From Bacteroidales bacterium MB20-C3-3 (GTDB lineage: Bacteria > Bacteroidota > Bacteroidia > Bacteroidales > UBA932), in assembly GCA_035609245.1 (NCBI GenBank), contig CP141202.1, forward strand, positions 1,736,001-1,800,000: DNA of 64,000 nucleotides. The letters are read 5' to 3'. This document shows, in pieces, positions 25,034 through 32,426 of this stretch. The notes under the pieces are model-generated. The model had not been told where the DNA came from, made no database searches, and saw only the letters and a program-made list of their open reading frames with translations. A program made the position numbers and the translations under genes. Within the stretch, counting starts at the first letter, position 1, and each line of letters opens with the position of its first letter.

Positions 25034-25170
25034 ACGCACAACAGCGGTTTGGCGTAATGGCGGGTGTAGTGCTTCGTATGACAGTTTTGTGGTAGGTTCA
25101 AGTGCAGTTCTTCGTTTGAACTTTTGTGCTAAAAATCCGCCACTACGCCAAGCCGCAAAACGTTATTTTA
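25034..25170 (+). repeat. attC-like site 8, end of the array
   Basis: ACGCACAAC (25034-25042) and GTTATTTTA (25162-25170) bracket arms GCGGTTTGGCGTAATGGCGG and CCGCCACTACGCCAAGCCGC. They have the A/C mismatch and one T/G pair. The loop has GTGCTTCGTATGA and GTTCTTCGTTTGAACTTTTG. Confidence 0.85.
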
Positions 25171-25234
25171 TAAAATGGCCCGGTATCCGCCAGAATGGTG
25201 GCCCAGTATGGACCAGAATAGCTAAAATGAGCAG

Positions 25235-25421
25235 AAATGATAGTCAAGTGTTTTTGACTATCATTTATTTATATCAAATATCTTTGTTTATCAATTTTCG
25301 GCAGAAATGATTAACAAGCAGTTTTGATATTCATTTATGTACTTCAAATTAGTTTGACGATCATATTAATCAATATTTGACAAACTATATCGTTTGATAT
25401 TTAAATAATTTAGTATATTTA
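25235..25421 (+). promoter_or_regulatory. Hairpin, repeated operator-like motifs and promoter before fic
   Basis: A perfect 13-bp hairpin (AAATGATAGTCAA, 25235-25266) is followed by repeated ATATCAAA/TTTGATAT words, including TTTTGATATT (~25323) and ATCGTTTGATATTT. A promoter with TTTG at 25393-25396, a 17-bp spacer and TATATTTA at 25414-25421 follows, 23 bp before the fic ATG. The repeats may bind an autoregulator such as the winged-helix end of Fic. Confidence 0.5.
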
Positions 25422-25443
25422 CATCAAATATAATTGAAAAATT

Positions 25444-26559
25444 ATGAATTTTGATAGTGCTGTACAATATCATTATGATAAATTTCCTCCTTTAAAGCTT
25501 GATTACAGTCAAATTATAAATCCGCTTTTAGAAGCCACAGATGCTTTAGCTAGGTATGACCAGATGCTAAAGAATATGCATAATAGCGAGATTTTGCTCG
25601 CTCCATTAAGAAATCAGGAGGCAGTAATTTCATCCCGAATGGAAGGTACTATTAGTACAATGGATGAAATATTGAAGTTTGAGGCAGATAATGAAACTGA
25701 CACTGAGGAAGCTAAGAATGTGAGATCTGATGTATTTGAAACGATATTATATCAAAGAGCTCTAAGAAATGCTCAGAAAGCAATAATTGATGGGTACCCA
25801 CTGTCACAACATTTAGTAAAAACTATACATCAGCAATTACTTTCATTTGGAAGAGGTGCTCAAAAATCCCCTGGTCAATTTAAAATTGAACAAAATTACC
25901 TGGCCGATAAGATTAAACAGAAAGTCTTATTCGTTCCAATCAGTCCTGAAAAACTGACTGATGGATTAGAGAGACTATTTGACTATATCAATAATAGTAA
26001 CGATCCAATATTAGTCAAGACAGCTTTGATGCATTTGGAATTTGAAGCACTCCATCCTTTTCAAGATGGTAATGGGAGGATAGGAAGAATGTTAATAACT
26101 CTACTCCTTTGGTCTACAAAAACAATCTCAGAACCTCACTTTTATATAAGTGGATACATGGAAGAAAATAAGGATGAATATATAGATTTAATGAGAACTG
26201 TTTCAGAAACTAATGATTGGGAAAAATGGTGTGTTTTCTTTTTTAATGCAATTGAAAAGCAGGCGGTTAGGAATCTGGAGATAGCCGAAAATATTAAAAG
26301 TTTATATGAAGAAATGAAACATATATTTTCTGACACATTATCATCAAAATGGAGTGTAAATGCATTAGACTATATTTTTACAAACCCAATATTTAGAAAT
26401 AATAGATTTACATCAAATAGTGGAATCCCCGGACCAACAGCGTCAAGATTTACTCGGATGTTACTAGAAAAAGAACTCATAAGGACAATAGAAGAGGCAT
26501 CAGGGAGAAGACCGGCTCTATACGCTTTTGAACCATTATTAAAATTAGTAAGAGTATAA
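25444..26559 (+). CDS. Fic family AMPylase-like protein with C-terminal winged helix
   Basis: Expected to transfer AMP or another nucleotide group to target proteins. 371 residues: an N-terminal Fic_N domain with the inhibitory motif S63-x-x-x-E67-G68 (SSRMEG), which holds such enzymes off. The Fic core has the complete motif HPFQDGNGR (204-212), including catalytic His204. The C-terminal region (about 295-371) has PGPTASRFTRMLLEKELI, like a winged-helix DNA-binding domain. It lies after the last attC-like site and lacks a downstream site, so it is probably not a cassette. Confidence 0.88.
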   Translation: MNFDSAVQYHYDKFPPLKLDYSQIINPLLEATDALARYDQMLKNMHNSEILLAPLRNQEAVISSRMEGTISTMDEILKFEADNETDTEEAKNVRSDVFETILYQRALRNAQKAIIDGYPLSQHLVKTIHQQLLSFGRGAQKSPGQFKIEQNYLADKIKQKVLFVPISPEKLTDGLERLFDYINNSNDPILVKTALMHLEFEALHPFQDGNGRIGRMLITLLLWSTKTISEPHFYISGYMEENKDEYIDLMRTVSETNDWEKWCVFFFNAIEKQAVRNLEIAENIKSLYEEMKHIFSDTLSSKWSVNALDYIFTNPIFRNNRFTSNSGIPGPTASRFTRMLLEKELIRTIEEASGRRPALYAFEPLLKLVRV

Positions 26560-26701
26560 GATAAGGAAAGAAATTATTGCAAAAACGTCATAGGCTACAT
26601 TGTAAAATCAAACATTGCCTCTATTGACAAAATAGAAATTGAATATGCACCAAAACCGAATGAACAAAAGATTAATTGCTAAAGTTTCAACACTTCAACC
26701 C
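26560..26701. other. Short stretch between fic and the IS remnant, no supported gene
   Basis: One frame reads GYIVKSNIASIDKIEIEY before a stop, which may be the end of a lost gene. It has no start, promoter or recognisable family. Confidence 0.4.
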
Positions 26702-27538
26702 TATAATACTCCCGCAAATTCAGACCACTTGGTAAATTTAATAAAATGATTAATTTTACTCGTATGAACACAAGCAGGAAAAAAACACAGTGCCTCTTTT
26801 AAGGCGTAAGTAGCCATTGAGGCTATTAAGGAACAGGAGACTCTTAGTGATCTGTCTAAACGCTTTGGGATCCACCCGCAAATGATTTCAAACTGGAAGA
26901 GAGGGTTTCTCTCTCGCAGTCCTGAGATCCAGATTGTAAACTTAGTGTCTGCAGACAATGCGAACTGCTTGGCTTGAACAGGAGTTCTGTTTATTATAAA
27001 CCTGTTGAAGAGAGTTCCGAAGAGCTTGATCTGATGCTCAAGATGGATAAGGAGTATCATGAGCATCCTACTTATGGGAGTTATGACCATTTATCCAGGG
27101 AAAATCTCAGCAATTTGGGGATGGCAAAATACATTCATTCATACAAACTCAGAGGGTTAGACATAACACATTCAAACCAGGTTTGGGGCATTGATATTAC
27201 ACACATTCCAATGGAGCGCGGGTCTCTTTATCTTACAGCAATTATTGATGTTTACAGCCGAAGGAATCACAATTAGCATGGATGGCAGAGGCAGGGCTCT
27301 TGATAACATTTATATAGAAAGATTTTGGAGAACAATTAAACAAGAGTACATTTACATTTGGCCGGCTGAGGATGGAAGCACACTTGTAAAGGGCATAAAG
27401 GAGTACATGAACTACTACAATAATCAAAGAACTCACCAAAGTCTTGATAGAAAAACACCTTATGACTGGTATGAATTTGCAGCATAGGATTTAAACATAA
27501 AAAACATCCCCGGTGGTTAAAATGTGGGGAGTATTTTA
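26702..27538 (+). mobile_element. Degenerate IS3-family insertion sequence
   Basis: Imperfect terminal inverted repeats are seen: TATAATACTCCC at 26702-26713 and its near-complement at 27527-27538, each followed inward by a CCAC-containing block. The roughly 840-bp length is short for an intact IS3 element (usually 1.2-1.5 kb), consistent with internal deletions. Confidence 0.7.
26774..27487 (+). pseudogene. IS3-family transposase remnants (OrfA and OrfB fragments)
   Basis: An OrfA-like HTH fragment (AIKEQETLSDLSKRFGIHPQ, with an in-frame stop just before it) is joined to OrfB pieces. These are GLNRSSVYYKP, then SNQVWGIDITHIPMERG with the first catalytic Asp, then a break at about 27275. Another frame then carries DNIYIERFWRTIKQEY with the catalytic Glu and the terminal NNQRTHQSLDRKTP. 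The region with the second Asp is missing, and several joins lose sequence, so no functional DDE transposase can be made. Confidence 0.8.
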
Positions 27539-27603
27539 GGGAAGTGCCCTAATTTGGCTTCTTTATATTGTTTTTCACAAAAAAAATTAAAAACTAACAA
27601 AAT

Positions 27604-28389
27604 ATGTCAAACATCATATACTTTTCACACGGAGGGGGACCATTACCCGTATTGGGAGAACCAAGCCACAAAGAGATGGTCTCATTTATGAAGAGGCTTC
27701 CGGATGTGATTAACAAACCTGAAGCGATAATTGTTATCAGCGCACACTGGGAAGAGCAGGTTCCTGCAATAATTGAAAGTGAAAAGCCAACACTTCTATA
27801 CGACTACTACGGATTCCCAAAAGAGGCATACGAATTAAACTATAACTTCCCCGGGAACATAGAATTAGCAAGCCTAATTAAAAAATTATTTGAAAATGCA
27901 GGAGCTCCACTGAAAATTGACAACAGGCGGGGACTGGATCATGGCGTATTTATACCAATGCTTATGATGTACCCTCAGGCGGATATACCTGTTGTGCAAA
28001 TGTCATTATTGTCGGACCTGGATCCGGAAAATCATATAAAATTGGGAACGGTTCTTGGTCAGTTAGCCGATAGAAATGTATTAATAATAGGTTCAGGATT
28101 CTCTTTCCATAATATGAGAGCCTTTGACTGGAGTGGTGCAAATAAAAAAGATGAAAGAAATGATTGTTTTCAGGATTGGCTGATAGATGTTTGCACCGGA
28201 GATTATTCTAAGAGTCAAATTGAGAGTAAATTAATAGATTGGGAAAATGCTCCATATGCCAGATATTGTCATCCCAGAGAGGAGCATCTTCTTCCTCTTC
28301 ATGTATGTTATGGTGCAGCAACCAAAAAAGGGGAACTTATTTTTGATAACTATATTCTAGGTAAAAGAGCAATTGCAATAAAATGGTAA
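27604..28389 (+). CDS. DODA/LigB-type extradiol dioxygenase family protein
   Basis: 261 residues of the class III extradiol ring-cleavage dioxygenase fold (YgiD/DODA group). Metal-ligand motifs: FSHGGGP (first His), SAHWEE, RGLDHGVFIPMLMMYPQADI and HPREEHLLPLHVCYGAA. Members act on catechols such as DOPA in vitro; the natural substrate in Bacteroidota is not known. It is the first chromosomal gene after the IS remnant and is followed 3 bp later by a methyltransferase gene. Confidence 0.85.
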   Translation: MSNIIYFSHGGGPLPVLGEPSHKEMVSFMKRLPDVINKPEAIIVISAHWEEQVPAIIESEKPTLLYDYYGFPKEAYELNYNFPGNIELASLIKKLFENAGAPLKIDNRRGLDHGVFIPMLMMYPQADIPVVQMSLLSDLDPENHIKLGTVLGQLADRNVLIIGSGFSFHNMRAFDWSGANKKDERNDCFQDWLIDVCTGDYSKSQIESKLIDWENAPYARYCHPREEHLLPLHVCYGAATKKGELIFDNYILGKRAIAIKW

Positions 28390-28392
28390 TAT

Positions 28393-29166
28393 ATGAATTA
28401 TAATTTACGGGAAGCTATGTTCAGGCTTTGGTATTGGTATGTTAATAGAGCAGACAAAAATGCAGAGGTGCTATTCATGAACTTTGGGTATAGTGACAAA
28501 CAATACAGAGTTGAGATAGATGAACAATGCGAACCTAACAGGTACCCTATACAGTTATATCACCATTTAACTAATGAGGTAGAGATAAAAAACAGAGACA
28601 TAATAGAGATTGGTTGTGGCCGAGGCGGTGGTCTGCATTATATCACCAGAAACTTTTTACCAAATTCAGCCAAAGGGATAGATATTAATAAGCAGGCAGT
28701 CTCATTTTGTAACCGATTTTATAATCATAAAGGGTTAACATTTGCTCAAGGAGATGCTCAGAAGCTCCCTCTTTCTGATAATTCTTGCGATGTACTAATT
28801 AATGTGGAATCATCTCACCGTTATCCTCGTGTTAATGAATTTCTTAAAGAGGTTACCCGCATATTGCGTCCCGGAGGTCACTTTTTGTATACCGATTTCA
28901 GATACGACCATGAGATGGAAGAGATGAAGAGGCTTATTAAGACAAGTGGAATGACTATCATTAAAGAAAAGATGATTAATAAAGAGGTGATTACCGCTCT
29001 GGAGTTAGATGATTTGCGCAAACGAAAACTTATAATAAAACTGGCACCCGGATTTCTCCACAAGATAGCCTTTAATTTTGCCGGAGTTATTGACTCTGTT
29101 ACATACAATCAATTTGTCTCAAATAAGTATGTTTATTTTAGTTATGTGTTAAAAAAGGAACAATAG
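28393..29166 (+). CDS. Class I SAM-dependent methyltransferase
   Basis: 257 residues. Motif I IIEIGCGRGGGLHYI is near residue 70. The acidic residue for the SAM ribose is in KGIDIN, followed by QGDAQKLPLSDNSCDVLINV and LKEVTRILRPGGHFLYTDF, all typical of the Methyltransf_11/25 type. The substrate is unknown; its position after the dioxygenase gene hints at a shared small-molecule pathway, which is only inference. Confidence 0.8.
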   Translation: MNYNLREAMFRLWYWYVNRADKNAEVLFMNFGYSDKQYRVEIDEQCEPNRYPIQLYHHLTNEVEIKNRDIIEIGCGRGGGLHYITRNFLPNSAKGIDINKQAVSFCNRFYNHKGLTFAQGDAQKLPLSDNSCDVLINVESSHRYPRVNEFLKEVTRILRPGGHFLYTDFRYDHEMEEMKRLIKTSGMTIIKEKMINKEVITALELDDLRKRKLIIKLAPGFLHKIAFNFAGVIDSVTYNQFVSNKYVYFSYVLKKEQ

Positions 29167-29168
29167 AT

Positions 29169-30209
29169 ATGACGAATTTTTTTAAACTATTATTTACAGC
29201 ATTTTGTATACTGGCTTTAACTAACCTTCATGCTCAGAAAAAGGTCACTTACGGAAAAAGTACTTTTACAGTTTATAAACCACTCACGGATCTGGCGCCT
29301 ACTGAGCCTTCCGGGTTTGTACCGGATATCCCGGGATATACCCGTAAAAGCACAAACTATGGCCCCGGAACATACTATGTATACGCACCAGGGAATGTTC
29401 CCAAGACAAGCTACAAATGTATACTCACTGAAATACGCGACTGGATTGCATACAGACCGGAGGAGGTAAAAGAGTTTGCTGCAAAAAGGGGATTAGAGCA
29501 GGTTCCCGATAAAGAGATGAAAAAGCTTTTTAAAAACACAAGACTTCCAAACAGCGGATTGATGTATAAATTGACTGAGGATTCATGGATTTGGTTCTAT
29601 GTAAAAGGGCTGCAGAACTGCGGTCCTAAAGCATGGGCATCCAATGAAGAGTATGTTCTGGGTGTATCATATATTGTTAAAGTCCCTCAGGAAACAGAGG
29701 CTATTCTTGATAGGATATATCGCTTCTGGAATGATGGTGTTCGTTTTTCTGATTTTGCGACAGTAAGTCAGTCAAACTTCAAGACAAGACCCACAGCCCC
29801 GACGGATCAAAATCCCAATAACTTTACCATAGGAGATGTTTTAAACAGGGAGAAGGGCTTCTACAGGTTGTCATTTGAGGGGGGACCTCCCACCTATGTA
29901 TGGCATAGTTATGCTAAGGTTGTTGAGACAAATATGAAGAAGCCGGATTTTGATATCTCCGGATCTGCCGGATATGAAGACCTTTTCACTGCTTTTGACT
30001 ACTCACTGGATGCTGTGAAAGTAGGGCAAAACATCTACTTTAGTTATAGTGTGAACTCAAACTTCCTGCAAGATATTGTACCGGGAGTTACCTGGCAGAA
30101 AGAGATGGCCGGCAGAAAGGAGAGTGAGGCGCAAAGAAAGATTGAAATGCAAAAGCTGAATAAACAGAACGCAGCCGCCCTTGAAAAATATTACAAAGAG
30201 ATTCTTTAA
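29169..30209 (+). CDS. Secreted protein of unknown function
   Basis: 346 residues. The first 23 (KLLFTAFCILALTNLHAQ core) form a signal peptide with cleavage expected after AQ. The mature part has many aromatic and proline residues and short beta segments, with a charged coiled-coil-like C-terminus (KESEAQRKIEMQKLNKQNAA). I recognise no domain. It follows the methyltransferase gene by 2 bp and precedes the CYTH gene by 25 bp, so it is probably in the same operon. Confidence 0.65.
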   Translation: MTNFFKLLFTAFCILALTNLHAQKKVTYGKSTFTVYKPLTDLAPTEPSGFVPDIPGYTRKSTNYGPGTYYVYAPGNVPKTSYKCILTEIRDWIAYRPEEVKEFAAKRGLEQVPDKEMKKLFKNTRLPNSGLMYKLTEDSWIWFYVKGLQNCGPKAWASNEEYVLGVSYIVKVPQETEAILDRIYRFWNDGVRFSDFATVSQSNFKTRPTAPTDQNPNNFTIGDVLNREKGFYRLSFEGGPPTYVWHSYAKVVETNMKKPDFDISGSAGYEDLFTAFDYSLDAVKVGQNIYFSYSVNSNFLQDIVPGVTWQKEMAGRKESEAQRKIEMQKLNKQNAAALEKYYKEIL

Positions 30210-30234
30210 CCGGGGCTGGTTGCAAACGAATAAT

Positions 30235-30705
30235 ATGGCACAAGAGATTGAAAGGAAATTTCTGGTTAAGTCTGAGGACTTTAAGAGAGAGGCCTCCAAA
30301 GAGACTCGTATTATACAGGGCTACTTATCATCTGTTCCGGAGCGCACTGTTAGGGTAAGAGTTAAAGGAAAAAAAGGCTACATAACAGTAAAAGGTGTCG
30401 GAAGTGAAAGCGGTGCTTCCAGATTTGAATGGGAGATGGAGATTCCTGTCAAAGATGTTGAGGATCTGTTGAAAATTTGTGAACCGGGTGTTATTGATAA
30501 AACACGATATGAAATAAAAGCCGGGAAGCACACTTTTGAAGTAGATGAATTCTATGGAGACAACAACGGTTTGGTTGTTGCTGAAATTGAACTTGAATCA
30601 GAGAGCGAGGTATTTGCTAAGCCGGACTGGCTGGGAGAAGAGGTAACCGGTGATGCCAGATATTACAACTCTATGCTGATGAAGAATCCTTATACTAAGT
30701 GGTAA
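30235..30705 (+). CDS. CYTH domain protein (inorganic triphosphatase / CyaB-like)
   Basis: 156 residues from the ATG at 30235. A longer opening to 30181 would overlap the upstream gene and precede the conserved start. The N-terminal EIERKFLV supplies the ExExK signature, followed by RTVRVRVKGKKGYITVKG, KTRYEIKAG and FEVDEFYGDNNGLVVAEIEL, the tunnel-lining strands of CYTH enzymes. Bacterial members mostly hydrolyse triphosphate or thiamine triphosphate. A terminator hairpin follows at 30718. Confidence 0.88.
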   Translation: MAQEIERKFLVKSEDFKREASKETRIIQGYLSSVPERTVRVRVKGKKGYITVKGVGSESGASRFEWEMEIPVKDVEDLLKICEPGVIDKTRYEIKAGKHTFEVDEFYGDNNGLVVAEIELESESEVFAKPDWLGEEVTGDARYYNSMLMKNPYTKW

Positions 30706-30717
30706 TTATGAAACCGG

Positions 30718-30756
30718 GTCCACCCTCTGAGGGTTAACAGGGGGTGGACTTTTTTC
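30718..30756 (+). terminator. Rho-independent terminator after the CYTH gene
   Basis: Stem GTCCACCC with complementary GGGGTGGAC, a loop of about 14 bases, followed by TTTTTT. Confidence 0.75.
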
Positions 30757-30773
30757 TAAAATTAAACAGCTAT

Positions 30774-30984
30774 ATGAATACTGCAAACGATAATGTGCAC
30801 GATGTTCTTGATATGATCAACTATCGTGTGGAAAAACTTAAGAAGAATAAAAAAGAGATCAAGATACTATCTGATCGTTCAAAAACGAAATGAAAATCAG
30901 AATGATCTGAAGAAATACAGAATAGTACTCAACAAAGATGGTATTCAGAAGATTGAAACTATTTCTGATGGTCAAACAGCTTAA
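30774..30984 (+). pseudogene. Small charged coiled-coil-like gene, apparently frameshifted
   Basis: From ATG 30774 the frame reads MNTANDNVHDVLDMINYRVE and a lysine-rich helix, stopping at 30893 after 39 codons. Another frame continues from the AAAAA run near 30881 with NENQNDLKKYRIVLNKDG to a stop at 30984. A single indel in the A-run would join both into a protein of about 69 residues. It could be a real broken gene, a sequencing error, or a true 39-residue protein. Confidence 0.4.
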
Positions 30985-31023
30985 AAATCTAATATTCCCT
31001 ATATTTACCGTAAAATCTTCTAT

Positions 31024-31746
31024 ATGACATTTCAGGAAATAATCCACTACAGACGCTCTGTTAGATATTACAAAGATTTACAAATAGATGCAGAGAGGGT
31101 TAGGAATTGTCTTGAGCTGGCTTCACTCTCCCCAAATAGTTCAAATATGCAGCTTTGGGAGTTTTATCATATTACAAATGCTGATACACTGGAGAAGTTG
31201 GCATTTGCCTGTCTTAATCAGCAGGCAGCAACAACTGCTAAGCAAATGGTGGTTTTTGTTACAAGACAAGACCTCTACAGGAAGAGAGCAAAACAAATGA
31301 TTGAACTTGAGTCCCGGAATGTGTTGAAAAACAGCCCAAAAGAGAAGCAGCCAAAGAGAGTTAAAACATGGGAACTTTATTATGGTAAAGTAATTCCGAT
31401 TCTTTATTCGCGATTCTTTGGAATTCTGGGAATAATCAGGAAAGTAGTGGTGTCAATTGTAGGCCTTTTCAGACCGGTTACTTACCAGGTATCAGAGTGT
31501 GATGTGAGGGTTGTAGTCCATAAGACTTGTGCATTGGCTGCCCAGACATTTATGCTGGCTATGGCAAATGAGGGATACGACACTTGCCCCATGGAGGGTT
31601 TGGATAGCAGGAGAATTAAGAAAATTCTAAAATTACCATATGGAGCAGAGATTAATATGGTTATATCCTGCGGAATAAGAGAGGAGAGAGGTGTGTGGGG
31701 AGATAGAGTGCGAGTTCCGTTTGAAGAGATTTACAAAAGAGATTGA
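31024..31746 (+). CDS. Nitroreductase family protein
   Basis: FMN-dependent oxidoreductase, 240 residues. The N-terminus has IIHYRRSVRYYKD, with the Arg pair that contacts FMN phosphate, and ASLSPNSSNMQLWEFYHI. The C-terminal half has AMANEGYDTCPMEGLDSRRI and the end VISCGIREERGVWGDRVRVP. A long insertion with hydrophobic segments (about 118-150) is less usual. Physiological substrate unknown. It is the start of a plus-strand run leading into the sugar-modification genes. Confidence 0.82.
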   Translation: MTFQEIIHYRRSVRYYKDLQIDAERVRNCLELASLSPNSSNMQLWEFYHITNADTLEKLAFACLNQQAATTAKQMVVFVTRQDLYRKRAKQMIELESRNVLKNSPKEKQPKRVKTWELYYGKVIPILYSRFFGILGIIRKVVVSIVGLFRPVTYQVSECDVRVVVHKTCALAAQTFMLAMANEGYDTCPMEGLDSRRIKKILKLPYGAEINMVISCGIREERGVWGDRVRVPFEEIYKRD

Positions 31747-31755
31747 GAATTAGTT

Positions 31756-32400
31756 ATGTTTGAAAACGGGGAAAAGATTTGCATTTATGGAATAGGTGGT
31801 TTTGGCAGAGAGGTGCTTTGCTGCTTAATAGATATAATTGCACAAACTTCTGTAAAAATAGAAGAAACCGTCTGTTTTATGGTAAGTGACAACTATTATA
31901 AGGAAGATAAAGTAATGGGTGTTAATGTTATTCCTCAATCTAAATTTGAGCCGGAAAAATTTAAAGTTGTTGTTGCCGTTGGTGATCCTGTTTTAAGACA
32001 AGGAGTCGTTAATACATTGCCTCCAGAGACCAGATATACTAAGATTATCCATCCAGGTGCGGTAATTTCACGATGGGTTGAGATAGGCGAGGGAAGTATA
32101 ATTACTTCAGGTGTAATTTTAACATGCAATATCAGAATCGGGAAACATGCTCATTTGAATTTGCATTCAACCATAGGGCACGACTGCACTATAGGTGATT
32201 ATTTCACTGCGGCGCCGGCAGCTAACATTAGTGGAAAATGCCAGATTGGTGATTGTGTCTATTTTGGTACAAACTCCTCTGTCAGAGAACGAGTTAAAAT
32301 TTGCAGTAATGTTACTATAGGAATGGGTGCGGTTGTTGTGAAAGATATAGCTGAGGAGGGAGTATACATCGGTAACCCTCTTAAAAAACTCACTAAATAA
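31756..32400 (+). CDS. NeuD-family sugar O-acyltransferase (left-handed beta-helix)
   Basis: 214 residues. An N-terminal Rossmann-like part begins with YGIGGFGREV and includes VVAVGDPVLRQGVV. A C-terminal hexapeptide-repeat beta-helix has IHPGAVISRWVEIGEGSII, LHSTIGHDCTIGDYFTAAP and the conserved catalytic His. Homologues acetylate sialic acid or bacillosamine-type sugars for capsule, O-antigen or glycans. Neighbouring WbqC and methyltransferase genes support a surface polysaccharide role. Confidence 0.85.
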   Translation: MFENGEKICIYGIGGFGREVLCCLIDIIAQTSVKIEETVCFMVSDNYYKEDKVMGVNVIPQSKFEPEKFKVVVAVGDPVLRQGVVNTLPPETRYTKIIHPGAVISRWVEIGEGSIITSGVILTCNIRIGKHAHLNLHSTIGHDCTIGDYFTAAPAANISGKCQIGDCVYFGTNSSVRERVKICSNVTIGMGAVVVKDIAEEGVYIGNPLKKLTK

Positions 32401-32426
32401 TTATAATCAAAACGGATAATTTTTAT

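Larger units (their letters stand above)
6917..25170 (+). mobile_element. Integron-like gene cassette array with a non-IntI tyrosine recombinase
   Basis: A tyrosine recombinase is followed by an attI-like GTT core at 7876 and eight cassettes, all genes on the plus strand. Cassette limits by the GTT breakpoint: 7877-9765, 9766-10817, 10818-13059, 13060-13904, 13905-14790, 14791-16131, 16132-21539, 21540-25162. Each ends in a 133-139-bp attC-like palindrome. The first bases of every cassette are complementary to the bases preceding its own palindrome. The last site opens onto GTTATTTTA at 25162, and no matching downstream end was found. Base composition is much more AT-rich than the flanks. The recombinase-array link is inferred from position. 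Confidence 0.85.

Noticed and set aside
7876..25170. Reading the palindromes as a CRISPR array or simple dispersed repeats
   Set aside because: Spacing is gene-sized, arms differ from site to site while staying complementary, and there are no short identical repeats with uniform spacers or cas genes.
6917..25170. Calling this a classical (class 1-5 or Vibrio-type) integron
   Set aside because: The recombinase lacks the IntI-specific segment and the cores do not fit GTTRRRY, so only integron-like is claimed.
26660..26749. 30-codon ORF between fic and the IS remnant
   Set aside because: It runs across the left terminal repeat of the IS element and has no ribosome-binding site or recognised sequence.
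6527..27600. tRNA-Met as the attachment site of an integrative island with a duplicated tRNA 3' end
   Set aside because: No copy of the tRNA 3' end was seen near the right edge of the island.
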